20,946 nucleotides of DNA from a candidate division GN15 bacterium (GTDB lineage Bacteria; Zixibacteria; MSB-5A5; GN15; FEB-12), in the NCBI GenBank assembly GCA_014729205.1, contig WJKG01000410.1:1-20946 (forward strand). The letters run 5' to 3'. The translations under genes were made by a program, and so were the position numbers. Below are positions 1-7,326 of the stretch, in pieces. Position 1 is the stretch's first letter. The number at the start of each line of letters is the position of its first letter. The notes under the pieces are model-generated. The model was not told the origin of the DNA and searched no databases. It saw nothing but the letters and a program-made list of their open reading frames with translations.

Positions 1-305
1 AACCGAGGGTCAGCCTTGATAATACCTACGTTGCGCGGCGACGCGAAGATATGCACCTCCACGCCTGGGAAATGCTCGCGAAAGCGGTCGATCACCGGCA
101 ACGAAATCACCATGTCTCCCAGCTTCGTCTCCGGACGCAGGAACAGCACCCGCTTCATCTCATTGCCGTTCAGCAACGGTGGGTTGCCCCGCCCCTTGCG
201 CAGCAACAGCCGCAGAACCAGAAACACGACTGTTTTCAGCCAGTGCTCCGTCCGCTTGCGCAGGCTGACCGGACCCTTACCATCGATTGGCATCGGATTA
301 GGCAT
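1..305 (-). CDS. GT9 / LPS heptosyltransferase-family glycosyltransferase, N-terminal part (runs off left edge)
   Basis: Only the first 101 codons are in the window; the gene continues past base 1. After a basic and hydrophobic N-terminal stretch, residues 50 onward read MKRVLFLRPETKLGDMVISL. This is the typical beginning of glycosyltransferase family 9 (WaaC/WaaF/RfaF-like), where a Rossmann strand is followed by a GD-x-x-x-S/T-x-P type helix. Such enzymes add heptose or other sugars to lipopolysaccharide or related glycans at the cytoplasmic face of the inner membrane. I chose the ATG at 305 because GGAGG (310-314) lies five bases upstream. It overlaps the end of the ABC transporter gene by 8 bases, so the two are probably translationally coupled. 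The roughly 49 residues before the usual GT9 start are an unusual extension, and an internal start at M50 is possible. Donor and acceptor sugars cannot be told from this fragment. Confidence 0.82.
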   Translation of the reverse strand, partial: MPNPMPIDGKGPVSLRKRTEHWLKTVVFLVLRLLLRKGRGNPPLLNGNEMKRVLFLRPETKLGDMVISLPVIDRFREHFPGVEVHIFASPRNVGIIKADPR

Positions 306-2193
306 TCACGCCTCCGAACTGCAGGTTGTACAGCCGGTGGTACAGCCCTTGCGAGTCCAGTAGCTGCTGATGCGCGCCGGACTCCACAATCCGCCCATCC
401 TGCATCACCAGGATGCGGTCAGCGTTCTTGATCGTCGACAGCCGATGCGCCACCACCAGAGCGGTGCGATCCTCCATCAACCGATCAATTGCCTCCTGAA
501 CCAGCAACTCCGACTCGGTATCCAGTGCCGAGGTAGCCTCATCGAAAATGAGAATCTGCGGGTTCTTCAGCAACGCCCGAGCAATGGCGATTCGCTGCTT
601 CTGCCCGCCCGAAAGCATGATCCCGCGGTTGCCGACCACTGTTTCATACTTCTCCGGAAGCTCGGCAATAAACCGATGCGCGTTCGCCATCCGTGCTGCT
701 TCCTCGACCTTCTCCCGTGAGGCATTGTCAATACCATAGGCAATGTTGTTCATGACGGTGTCATTGAACAGATATGTCTCCTGTGTCACTATCCCCATCA
801 ACCCGCGCAACGATGACAGATTGATCTTCCGTATGTCAATACCATCGATCGAAATCATACCGCCCTGCGGATCATAAAACCGAGGCAGCAGATCAAGCAG
901 GGTCGATTTGCCGGCACCCGAAGGCCCCACAATCGCCACCACTTCACCAACCTTTACTTCGAATGAGATATCCTGGAGCACCATCTCTCGACCCGTATAG
1001 CTGAAGCGAACTTGATCGTACACGATGTTGTCAGTGAACCGATTGACTGACACCGGATGCTTGGGCTCGGTCACCCTTTCCTCCTCATCCATCACACGGA
1101 ATATCCGTTCAGCCGCTGCCATACCCTCCTGGATCTTGACATGGACCGAACTAAGAACCTTCACCGGCTGAATCATCGAGAAAAGCGCCAACAAAAACGT
1201 CATGAAATCGCCCACGTCGAATCGGCTCGTCTCGGTCAGTATTTTTGTACCGGCAAACAGAACAATCATCGCACCGGCAGCCGTTGCCAGCGTGTCGTTG
1301 ATGGGCGAGTTCAAATGACGAATCCGGGTCATGCGAAGCAACGAACGGAAGAAGTCGTACGTGCTGGCGAAGAACCGCTTCATCTCATAGCGCTCCATGC
1401 TGAACGCCTTGACGATCCGCATGTTGTTGACCGCCTCCTCCAACACGGAGTTGACATCGGCCATCTTCTCCTGAGTCCGACCGGAGTACTTGCGGAGCTT
1501 TTTGCCCAAAAACCAGATAAACCCGAAAAGAACCGGCATGATCACCAACGACAACAGTGTCAGCTCCCAACTCAGGATGAACAGGAATACCAGCATCAAT
1601 AGCACCTGCAAGGCCGATGTTGTCGCCCGCGTGAACCCGATCTCCAGCGATTCATTGAGCACCAGCACGTCGTTTGTCACTCGCGAGATTATCTGCCCTG
1701 TCCGCCGACGATGGAAGTAATCCAATGACAGACGCTGGTACTTCTCGAACAGTTGATTGCGGAATCTTCGAATTATCGACTGCTGCACAAACGCCATCCA
1801 AAATCCCTGCAAATAAACAAACAGGTTCTTCAGCACCCCTATCGCCACCATGAGAATACAAAAATTGACCAGCATACCCTCACGCGTGTCGGCCTCGACA
1901 ATCGCATACACCCAGCGTTTCATGCGTACCTTGAGCTCGGTCACGAAGGAGACATCATCCTCGGGCAGCGTAAGATTGCCCGGCAGAAGCGACTCTGCCT
2001 GCTCGGCAGGTGCGGTTTGCTCGGTCGGGGCCATATCGGCCTGCCCCGCCTGGAACAGTGTCATCAGCAGCGGTCCGACCATCCACACCAGCGCACCAGC
2101 GAATATCGCATGCAGCGCTGCCGAAAAGGTGGCCGCCACGATTCGTTGCCAGTGGTCCTTGAAGACCGAGAATGTCCGCGCGTACAAGTTCAC
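298..2193 (-). CDS. MsbA-like ABC exporter (fused permease and ATPase)
   Basis: About 631 residues. This is a half-transporter with an N-terminal six-helix membrane domain (about residues 15-320) and a C-terminal ATPase (about 380-630). Walker A GPSGAGKST lies near residue 422, the signature LSGGQ near 527, Walker B ILIFDEATSALD near 546 and the H-loop VVAHRLSTI near 580, so the ATPase looks intact. The family works as homodimers or heterodimers that flip lipids, lipid A, drugs or peptides across the inner membrane. The GT9 gene downstream overlaps it, which suggests lipid A/LPS or glycolipid export; this is inference from context. Residues about 50-85, between helices 1 and 2, form a long Ala/Glu/Pro-rich loop that is larger than in typical MsbA. 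The preferred start is GTG at 2193, seven bases after AGGAG. A TTG one codon earlier (2196) sits only four bases from that site. Confidence 0.9.
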   Translation of the reverse strand: MNLYARTFSVFKDHWQRIVAATFSAALHAIFAGALVWMVGPLLMTLFQAGQADMAPTEQTAPAEQAESLLPGNLTLPEDDVSFVTELKVRMKRWVYAIVEADTREGMLVNFCILMVAIGVLKNLFVYLQGFWMAFVQQSIIRRFRNQLFEKYQRLSLDYFHRRRTGQIISRVTNDVLVLNESLEIGFTRATTSALQVLLMLVFLFILSWELTLLSLVIMPVLFGFIWFLGKKLRKYSGRTQEKMADVNSVLEEAVNNMRIVKAFSMERYEMKRFFASTYDFFRSLLRMTRIRHLNSPINDTLATAAGAMIVLFAGTKILTETSRFDVGDFMTFLLALFSMIQPVKVLSSVHVKIQEGMAAAERIFRVMDEEERVTEPKHPVSVNRFTDNIVYDQVRFSYTGREMVLQDISFEVKVGEVVAIVGPSGAGKSTLLDLLPRFYDPQGGMISIDGIDIRKINLSSLRGLMGIVTQETYLFNDTVMNNIAYGIDNASREKVEEAARMANAHRFIAELPEKYETVVGNRGIMLSGGQKQRIAIARALLKNPQILIFDEATSALDTESELLVQEAIDRLMEDRTALVVAHRLSTIKNADRILVMQDGRIVESGAHQQLLDSQGLYHRLYNLQFGGVNA

Positions 2194-2223
2194 CAAATTA
2201 CTCCTGCCACAGCCAAATCTATT

Positions 2224-2252
2224 AATATGCCTCAGCTTGAAGGGGAAGTCAA
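2224..2252 (-). promoter_or_regulatory. Putative sigma-70 promoter for the ABC transporter / GT9 pair
   Basis: On the minus strand a -35 like TTGACT (2252-2247) and a -10 like CATATT (2229-2224) are separated by 17 bases. They lie in the 75-base gap between the lipoprotein stop and the ABC transporter start. Transcription would begin near 2217 and leave a short leader carrying the AGGAG ribosome site. The -10 box matches consensus at 4 of 6 positions, so this is a candidate only; read-through from the upstream genes is equally possible. Confidence 0.4.
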
Positions 2253-2271
2253 CTGACCTGTGAATGGCCGT

Positions 2272-2964
2272 TTAGGGGATCAAACGAACCGCCCCGGCGG
2301 GTATGGATACGTCGAACCGCGAACGCGGTACCTCGGTCTGTTCGCGAAGTGTCCTCCGCCGTCCGCGAAGCTCAAAATCCGGCCCGCTCTCCAGGTAGAA
2401 CTCATCCAGCCACCAGCGCTCATCACGGCGATCATACTCAAGGCGAAGCGCCCATTCGCAGCCCTCGCGACGCAGCACAAAGACCGGATGATCCTCGTCC
2501 TCGTAATCTCCGTCAACCACGAGATTATCCAGACCGACCGAGTCCGGCGTCTGCTCGAACAGCGCGTCCAGGTCAAACCGCTTGAGTCCCGCCCGGCACG
2601 AAAGTGAATTCAGCAGATCCGCTACAGGCTCATGAGTGAACTCGTCAATAGTCGGGAAATAAACAAGTAGCGTGTCGTCTCGCACTATGCCGCGAAACGC
2701 GCCTTTACCCAGATAGCCACGTCCGTTGAAGGCAATCACTGTGTCAGTACGGTAGATTTCGAGTCGTACCGACGTTGGTTTGTCGTCCTTCTTAACTCGC
2801 GCATCGAAAAGATACGCCTCGGCCACTATATCCTCCGGAATCACGTCTTGTCCTCTATCGCGTGTCTCAACACCGGACCGAGGCCGACCACAGCCTGTGA
2901 AGCCAACCGCAAGCACGATCAGCACCGACGCAATAGTTGATACCGGTCGCGATAAGCCACCCAT
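2272..2964 (-). CDS. Putative lipoprotein, family not identified
   Basis: About 230 residues from the ATG at 2964. The N-terminus MGGLSRPVSTIASVLIVLAV followed by GFTGC looks like a lipoprotein signal peptide with the lipid-attached cysteine near residue 25. The open frame could extend 16 codons upstream to 3012, but that would put an Arg/Trp-rich stretch before the signal and overlap the M50 gene, so 2964 is preferred. The mature part is rich in alternating polar and hydrophobic stretches, for example DTLLVYFPTIDEF, and in acidic residues. This recalls the beta-sheet fold of LolA/LolB-like or DUF4292-like envelope lipoproteins, but the similarity is an impression, not a motif match. It starts one base after the M50 protease stop codon, so the two are cotranslated. 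The function is unknown. Confidence 0.75.
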   Translation of the reverse strand: MGGLSRPVSTIASVLIVLAVGFTGCGRPRSGVETRDRGQDVIPEDIVAEAYLFDARVKKDDKPTSVRLEIYRTDTVIAFNGRGYLGKGAFRGIVRDDTLLVYFPTIDEFTHEPVADLLNSLSCRAGLKRFDLDALFEQTPDSVGLDNLVVDGDYEDEDHPVFVLRREGCEWALRLEYDRRDERWWLDEFYLESGPDFELRGRRRTLREQTEVPRSRFDVSIPAGAVRLIP

Positions 2965-2965
2965 C

Positions 2966-3589
2966 TTAGAAACCCACGAGGGCACGGTAGACCGCCATGA
3001 TCGGCGTGCCAATAATGTACCAGATCCCGCCGAAAATCAGCAGCCCCAGCAAAATGAACGGTCCGACCCGCTCGAACTGGTCCAGAGTAGGCCCCATGGA
3101 ATCGGGCAGCAGACTTCGAAGGATATGAGATCCGTCAAGGGGGAAAACGGGAATCAGGTTGAAGAAAGCGAGTACGACATTGATCCAGATCGTAAAGTCA
3201 ATAATCCGCAACACCGGCGCCGGAATGCCCAAACTCATCGCCCCGGCCAGCCAGAAGAACACTGCAAACAGCACTGCCAGCCCAAGATTCGAGAACGGCC
3301 CGGCGGCCGAAATAAGCAGATCATCGCGCTTGGGATTGCGCAGGTTGTAGGGGTTCACGGGCACCGGCTTTGCCCAACCGAAAGTGAAGTTGGATACCAC
3401 GATGACAATCGTCCCCATCACATCCAAATGGGCAATCGGGTTCAGCGTCAGTCGTCCCATCTGCCGCGCAGTCGAGTCCCCCAGACGATTGGCCATCCAG
3501 GCATGAAAATACTCATGTACCGTCAAGGCCAGCAGGAACGCCGGTATCGACATCAGCGCACGGTTTATGAAATTATCGTATTCAAACAT
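2966..3589 (-). CDS. Site-2 protease-family metalloprotease (peptidase M50)
   Basis: 207 residues and very hydrophobic, with about five to six membrane segments. The zinc site is visible: HEYFH at residues 25-29 (HExxH) in the first helix and NLIPVFPLDG at 144-153, carrying the third metal ligand Asp. The segment GWAKPVPVNPYNLRNPKRDD (71-90) followed by AAGPFSNL is typical of the compact M50 clade without a PDZ domain (YwhC-like), unlike RseP. Such proteases cut substrates within the membrane. The lipoprotein gene follows after one base. The ATG at 3589 has no good ribosome site but lies six bases after a -10 like box, which hints at a leaderless mRNA. The substrate is unknown. Confidence 0.9.
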   Translation of the reverse strand: MFEYDNFINRALMSIPAFLLALTVHEYFHAWMANRLGDSTARQMGRLTLNPIAHLDVMGTIVIVVSNFTFGWAKPVPVNPYNLRNPKRDDLLISAAGPFSNLGLAVLFAVFFWLAGAMSLGIPAPVLRIIDFTIWINVVLAFFNLIPVFPLDGSHILRSLLPDSMGPTLDQFERVGPFILLGLLIFGGIWYIIGTPIMAVYRALVGF

Positions 3590-3595
3590 CTGTTC

Positions 3596-3625
3596 ATCAT
3601 ACGCCAGTAATCAGGGCCGGTTCAA
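3596..3625 (-). promoter_or_regulatory. Putative promoter of the M50 protease gene, near-leaderless
   Basis: On the minus strand TTGAAC (3625-3620), an 18-base spacer and TATGAT (3601-3596) stand immediately before the gene. Only six bases separate the -10 box from the ATG, so transcription would start at or next to the start codon. The -35 box overlaps the end of the T-rich tail of the upstream terminator. Confidence 0.4.
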
Positions 3626-3663
3626 ACAAAAAGGAACAGGCGGCGGTACCACTTGCCGTCGCC
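3624..3663 (-). terminator. Probable intrinsic terminator of the glutamate dehydrogenase operon
   Basis: Read on the minus strand, GGCGACGG (3663-3656) can pair with CCGCCGCC (3646-3639): eight positions with one mismatch and a nine-base loop. The stem is followed by TGTTCCTTTTTG. It lies 27 bases after the gdh stop codon. The U-rich run begins a few bases from the stem, so termination may be only partial. Confidence 0.5.
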
Positions 3664-3689
3664 CGTCTCAGAGCTACCAGAGCGATCAC

Positions 3690-5036
3690 TTAGCCGTATA
3701 TTCCGCGCAGTTGCACAACTTCAATCAGGCGCTCAATCGCCACCATAAACGCGGCAATGCGCATGGATACCTCGTGTTCGAGCGACATTGCTAACACATC
3801 GCCAAACGCCGCCACCATCTTCTCCTCCAGGCGACGGTTGACCTCATCCTCACTCCAGAAATAGCCGATCCGGTTCTGGACCCACTCGAAGTAGGATACC
3901 GTGACTCCGCCCGCATTGCACAGAATGTCCGGAATGACCATGATCCCCTTCTTGTTGAGGATCTTATCAGCACCCGGTGTCGTTGGACCATTGGCACCCT
4001 CGGCGATGATCTTGCATTTGATCCGACGAGCATTCTTGTCCGTAATGACACTTTCCAACGCTGCCGGGATCAAAATATCAACCTTCGCCGTCAGGACCTC
4101 CTCTGGCTTAATCTGTGTCGTCCCCTGGTACCCCAAAACACTGCCCGTTCGTGTCACGTACTCACTCAATCCATCGATGTCAATACCATCGGGATTGTAA
4201 ACCGCCCCGGTCACATCGGAGACGTGTGTGAACTTTACGCCCAATTCATGTAGTAGCCGCGCCGAAATCGAGCCCACATTACCGAATCCCTGCACCGATG
4301 CTGTCGCCGTGGCCAGATCCAGCCCCAGATGCTTGGCCGCCTCGCGAGTGGAAATCATCACACCGCGACCTGTCGCCTCCGTTCGGCCGAGTGAACCGCC
4401 CATCGACGTCGGCTTACCCGTCACCACGGCCGGTGAAGGGTGCCCTTCACGCATCGAATACGTATCCATGAACCAGGCCATGACCTGCGGACCGGTTCCC
4501 ACATCGGGCGCGGGCACGTCAAGTTCCGGACCGAAGACATTCATCAGGTCGGCGACATACCGGCGAGTCAAACGCTCCAGCTCACCACGCGAGAGTTTGG
4601 TCGGGTCACACTGGATACCGCCCTTACCACCACCGAAGGGGATGTTAACCACGGCCGACTTGAAAGTCATCCACGAGGCCAGTGCCTGGACCTCGTCAAG
4701 CGTAACCCCCGGATGGTAACGAATACCGCCCTTGGCCGGACCGCGCGCTATCGAGTGCTGCACGCGATACGCGGGGAACATCCGGTGGCTGCCATCATCC
4801 ATCTGCACCGGCAGATACGCTATCGAGCTGCGACGAGGCATCTTCAGAAACTCCTGCAGGTTCGGATCCAGCTTGAGCTGGACGCAGGCCTCGTCGACCT
4901 GCTTCATCACGTTGTCGAACACTGAAATCGGCAAACTGGTGTTCTTGGTCGACACCAAGCGTCGAGGGTGCACCGGCAGTGGTCCCACTTTCTTTACACC
5001 TGACTTCTTACCCTTACCTTTGGCCTGCTTCGCCAT
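3690..5036 (-). CDS. gdhA: Glu/Leu/Phe/Val-type dehydrogenase, probably glutamate dehydrogenase
   Basis: About 448 residues, the usual length for hexameric glutamate dehydrogenase, which interconverts glutamate with 2-oxoglutarate and ammonia using NAD(P). Family motifs appear in order: GPAKGGIRYH, PFGGGKGG (133-140), DPTKLS with the equivalent of the catalytic lysine, PAPDVGTG, then the Rossmann motif GFGNVGS and NAGGVTVSYFEW near the C-terminus. The first 35 residues are a Lys/Gly/Val-rich extension not needed for catalysis. The ATG at 5036 is preferred because GGGAG lies ten bases upstream. The alternative ATG at 5045 is one base from that site. It is the last gene of the operon, close behind the DNA glycosylase gene. 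Cofactor preference and exact substrate (Glu versus Leu/Val) were not determined. Confidence 0.92.
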   Translation of the reverse strand: MAKQAKGKGKKSGVKKVGPLPVHPRRLVSTKNTSLPISVFDNVMKQVDEACVQLKLDPNLQEFLKMPRRSSIAYLPVQMDDGSHRMFPAYRVQHSIARGPAKGGIRYHPGVTLDEVQALASWMTFKSAVVNIPFGGGKGGIQCDPTKLSRGELERLTRRYVADLMNVFGPELDVPAPDVGTGPQVMAWFMDTYSMREGHPSPAVVTGKPTSMGGSLGRTEATGRGVMISTREAAKHLGLDLATATASVQGFGNVGSISARLLHELGVKFTHVSDVTGAVYNPDGIDIDGLSEYVTRTGSVLGYQGTTQIKPEEVLTAKVDILIPAALESVITDKNARRIKCKIIAEGANGPTTPGADKILNKKGIMVIPDILCNAGGVTVSYFEWVQNRIGYFWSEDEVNRRLEEKMVAAFGDVLAMSLEHEVSMRIAAFMVAIERLIEVVQLRGIYG

Positions 5037-5053
5037 TGAGATCATTCTCCCGT

Positions 5054-5650
5054 CTATGTAGTGTTTCGTATTGGTCGGGAAAGCGCCGATGACTCGGGAT
5101 CGCAGAACCGCCAGTTACGGCGAGTCCCCACACGGATTCCGATCCGCGGCGTGCGCACCACTTGTGTCGGATCAGCGGCGCGATCTTCAAAATACAGGGC
5201 CGTGCCGAGCAAATCAAGACCGTTATGCTCGCGTGTAATCCCCATCGACCGACACAATCGTCCGGGCCCGGCCAGCAGCTTATCTCGTTTCAGCTTGGGT
5301 GAATACTCCTGCATAAGCGATTCACCCTCAAGCGGCTCGGCCGCTCTAATCAACACCGCCGCTGCAAACCCCTCGTGCTCGGTCACCACATTCAGGCAGT
5401 AGTACATACCGTAGATGAAGTACACATAACTGTACCCGGCGGGCCCGAACATGACCGCGTTGCGTTGCGTCCTGCCGCGCGCGGCATGACACGCCGGGTC
5501 GTCCTGTCCCACATAAGCCTCCACCTCAACAATTCGTCCTGCCATTTTGGCTTCTGGTGAAGCGTGCACCAGCACCTTGCCGATAAGCTCCTCGGCAACC
5601 GTCAGCGTATCACGGGCATAGAACGATCTTGACAGTCGTCTCTTTCTCAT
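5054..5650 (-). CDS. 3-methyladenine DNA glycosylase, AAG/MPG family
   Basis: 198 residues. Removes alkylated or deaminated purines from DNA to begin base excision repair. The family core is clear: RIVEVEAY, where E44 and Y46 correspond to the catalytic Glu and the neighbouring Tyr of human AAG, then a CHAARGRTQRN segment, YVYFIYGMYYCLNVV, IRAAEPLEG and AGPGRLC. The C-terminal GIRVGTRRNWRFCDPES resembles the end of the family fold, so the gene looks complete. It sits 8 bases after the PHP gene and 17 bases before the gdh start. This is an operon position with no obvious repair partners, so regulation with the metabolic genes is likely. No strong ribosome site is visible, which fits coupling to the upstream gene. 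Confidence 0.93.
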   Translation of the reverse strand: MRKRRLSRSFYARDTLTVAEELIGKVLVHASPEAKMAGRIVEVEAYVGQDDPACHAARGRTQRNAVMFGPAGYSYVYFIYGMYYCLNVVTEHEGFAAAVLIRAAEPLEGESLMQEYSPKLKRDKLLAGPGRLCRSMGITREHNGLDLLGTALYFEDRAADPTQVVRTPRIGIRVGTRRNWRFCDPESSALSRPIRNTT

Positions 5651-5658
5651 GGAATAAC

Positions 5659-6510
5659 TCAGGAAAGGGCAACCGGCGGCACCGGCTTGAGAAAACGGAC
5701 AGCATTGTCGAAATCAAGCGCCAGATGATCCGGCTCGTGCGCATCGCTGCCAAGCCGTCCCACCGTAACTCCAGTGGTTCTGGCAGCATTGATGATCGAT
5801 TCGATCGGGTAATAGTACCCACGGCCGTGACGAATCCCCGAGGTGTTGATCTCGAGCTCTGTATCCGTCCTCAAGCACGCCTCCAGCAGTAAATCAATAT
5901 GCGGGATATGGTGGTTCAGCATATCCTCGCCATAGAATCCGGGAGCATAGCGTAGATAGTACGGAATATGCGCCAACGCGTGAAACAGCCCACTCATCGC
6001 TGCCGCACGAGCCTCGTGAAAGTACTGACGAACGAACTCTATCGAATCGTATCGGCTGTAACAGCGGCTGATGCGATGCCCCGAACACAGGCAGATATTC
6101 TCCAATTCGTGGATACCACACAGTACATAGTCAAACTCGTATGTATTCAGCAGTCGCTCAGCTACCGGCTCACACCCCGGATACCACCCGAACTCCACCC
6201 CCAGCAACACTTGCAGTCCTCGGGCTGCATATGCCTCGCGTCCCGCCAGCACCGCCTCAACATAGGGTCGCATGTTGCTAACGGTGGCGGGCAGTATCTC
6301 GCCGTCGACTTTCATCCGGTTTGCCCGACCATCAGAGTCAGGGTTGCTGTCGAAATGGCTGGTGAAACACAGGCCCGACAGACCGCGTCTCAGCGCCCGC
6401 TCACAGTACTCATCCACCGTCCCGTGGGCATCTATCGAGAAGTTGGGATGGACGTGATAATCAAACAGCCCGTGTGTTGCCAGCGGGCGTTGATCAAATC
6501 GTTCAGGCAA
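5659..6510 (-). CDS. PHP-domain phosphoesterase, histidinol-phosphatase-like
   Basis: About 283 residues, close to the length of HisK/HolPase-type PHP phosphatases. The metal-binding motifs of the PHP fold are present: FDYHVHPNFSID (H19 and H21), a SHFD motif, GVEFGW, HALAHIP, and GSDAHEP near the C-terminus. The preferred start is TTG at 6510, five bases after GGGGA, giving an 8-base overlap with the end of the MBL gene. An open frame continues upstream to 6687, but that part lies wholly inside the MBL gene and is Cys/Arg-rich, so it is rejected. No other histidine biosynthesis genes are nearby. The substrate could be histidinol phosphate or another phosphorylated metabolite. Confidence 0.85.
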   Translation of the reverse strand: MPERFDQRPLATHGLFDYHVHPNFSIDAHGTVDEYCERALRRGLSGLCFTSHFDSNPDSDGRANRMKVDGEILPATVSNMRPYVEAVLAGREAYAARGLQVLLGVEFGWYPGCEPVAERLLNTYEFDYVLCGIHELENICLCSGHRISRCYSRYDSIEFVRQYFHEARAAAMSGLFHALAHIPYYLRYAPGFYGEDMLNHHIPHIDLLLEACLRTDTELEINTSGIRHGRGYYYPIESIINAARTTGVTVGRLGSDAHEPDHLALDFDNAVRFLKPVPPVALS

Positions 6511-7144
6511 AACTGTCCCCGATAAGAAATGGATTGCCAACACGTTCGGCCCCCACTGTCGTGTGCGGACCGTGTCCGGGATAGCAGAGAATTCCATCCG
6601 GCAAGCGCATGATCTTCTCGCGAATACTGTGTAACAAGGTGGGCATCGATCCCCCCGGCAAGTCCGTCCGCCCCACTCCGCCAGCAAAGAGCGTATCGCC
6701 GCAGAATAATCGGCCCTCGGCCTCGTCCAGGTAGCATACCCCCGCCACCGTGTGTCCCGGTGTCATCAGAACGCGAAAAGTCAAACTGCCAATCTTGATC
6801 ACCTGCTCATCCTCTACAAGCTTGTCCGGCTTGGGTGCCACAATCGGCGTTCCCAGCAGAGCCGATACATTGGCCGAAGGATTCGCCAGCAACTCTTCCT
6901 CACCTTTGCCGACATAGACCGGAATCTCATACCGGTTCTTCACCTCCTCGACCGCCGCAATATGGTCGCCATGACCGTGCGTCAAAAGCACCGCTCGCGG
7001 AGCAAAGCCGGAGTCGGTCACGGCTGAGACAATACGTTCAGCGTCGAAACCAGGGTCGATAATGACCCCGTCTCCGGATGCCGGATCCCAATACAAATAA
7101 CAGTTGACCTCAAACGGTCCAACGACAACATTCAGCAACTCCAT
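6503..7144 (-). CDS. MBL-fold metallo-hydrolase, glyoxalase II-like
   Basis: 213 residues with the metallo-beta-lactamase signature THGHGDH at 55-61. The other ligands expected for a two-metal site follow: TPGHT, CGDTLF and PGHGPHTT. The N-terminus VGPFEVNCYLY is typical of the hydroxyacylglutathione hydrolase-like subgroup that hydrolyses thioesters. The C-terminal substrate domain of true GloB is absent, so it belongs to the short form; its physiological substrate is uncertain (S-lactoyl-thiol, persulfide or other). It is the first gene of a four-gene operon. The ATG at 7144 lies nine bases after a -10 like box, so its mRNA may be almost leaderless. It is divergent from prfB. Confidence 0.9.
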   Translation of the reverse strand: MELLNVVVGPFEVNCYLYWDPASGDGVIIDPGFDAERIVSAVTDSGFAPRAVLLTHGHGDHIAAVEEVKNRYEIPVYVGKGEEELLANPSANVSALLGTPIVAPKPDKLVEDEQVIKIGSLTFRVLMTPGHTVAGVCYLDEAEGRLFCGDTLFAGGVGRTDLPGGSMPTLLHSIREKIMRLPDGILCYPGHGPHTTVGAERVGNPFLIGDSFA

Positions 7145-7153
7145 AGTCCCGCC

Positions 7154-7182
7154 AGATTATTCTCTCCGCCCGCAATTGTCAA
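7154..7182 (-). promoter_or_regulatory. Promoter of the MBL-PHP-AAG-gdh operon, near-leaderless
   Basis: On the minus strand a perfect -35 TTGACA (7182-7177) is followed after 17 bases by TAATCT (7159-7154). An alternative -10 AATAAT overlaps it with a 15-base spacer. The -10 box ends nine bases before the ATG at 7144, so the expected leader is about 3-5 bases. Confidence 0.6.
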
Positions 7183-7271
7183 CCGATTTCAGGAAATGAT
7201 CTGCCCTGTTACACGCTGCGCCCAAGACTGTTAACTTTGTGAAAATATTCTCGAACTCGCGGCAAAAGGCA

Positions 7272-7300
7272 TTGACCACAACGAGCCCTCCCTGTATATT
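7272..7300 (+). promoter_or_regulatory. Sigma-70 promoter of prfB and following genes
   Basis: TTGACC (7272-7277), a 17-base spacer and TATATT (7295-7300) give 5 of 6 matches in each box. The start site would be near 7307, leaving about 20 bases of leader that contain AAAGGA before the ATG at 7327. Confidence 0.7.
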
Positions 7301-7326
7301 CGTTGTTTCTTGAGGCGAAAGGAAAT

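Noticed and set aside
6511..6687. Upstream extension of the PHP phosphatase
   Set aside because: It lies entirely within the MBL hydrolase gene, is Cys/Arg-rich and precedes a TTG with a fitting GGGGA ribosome site at 6510.
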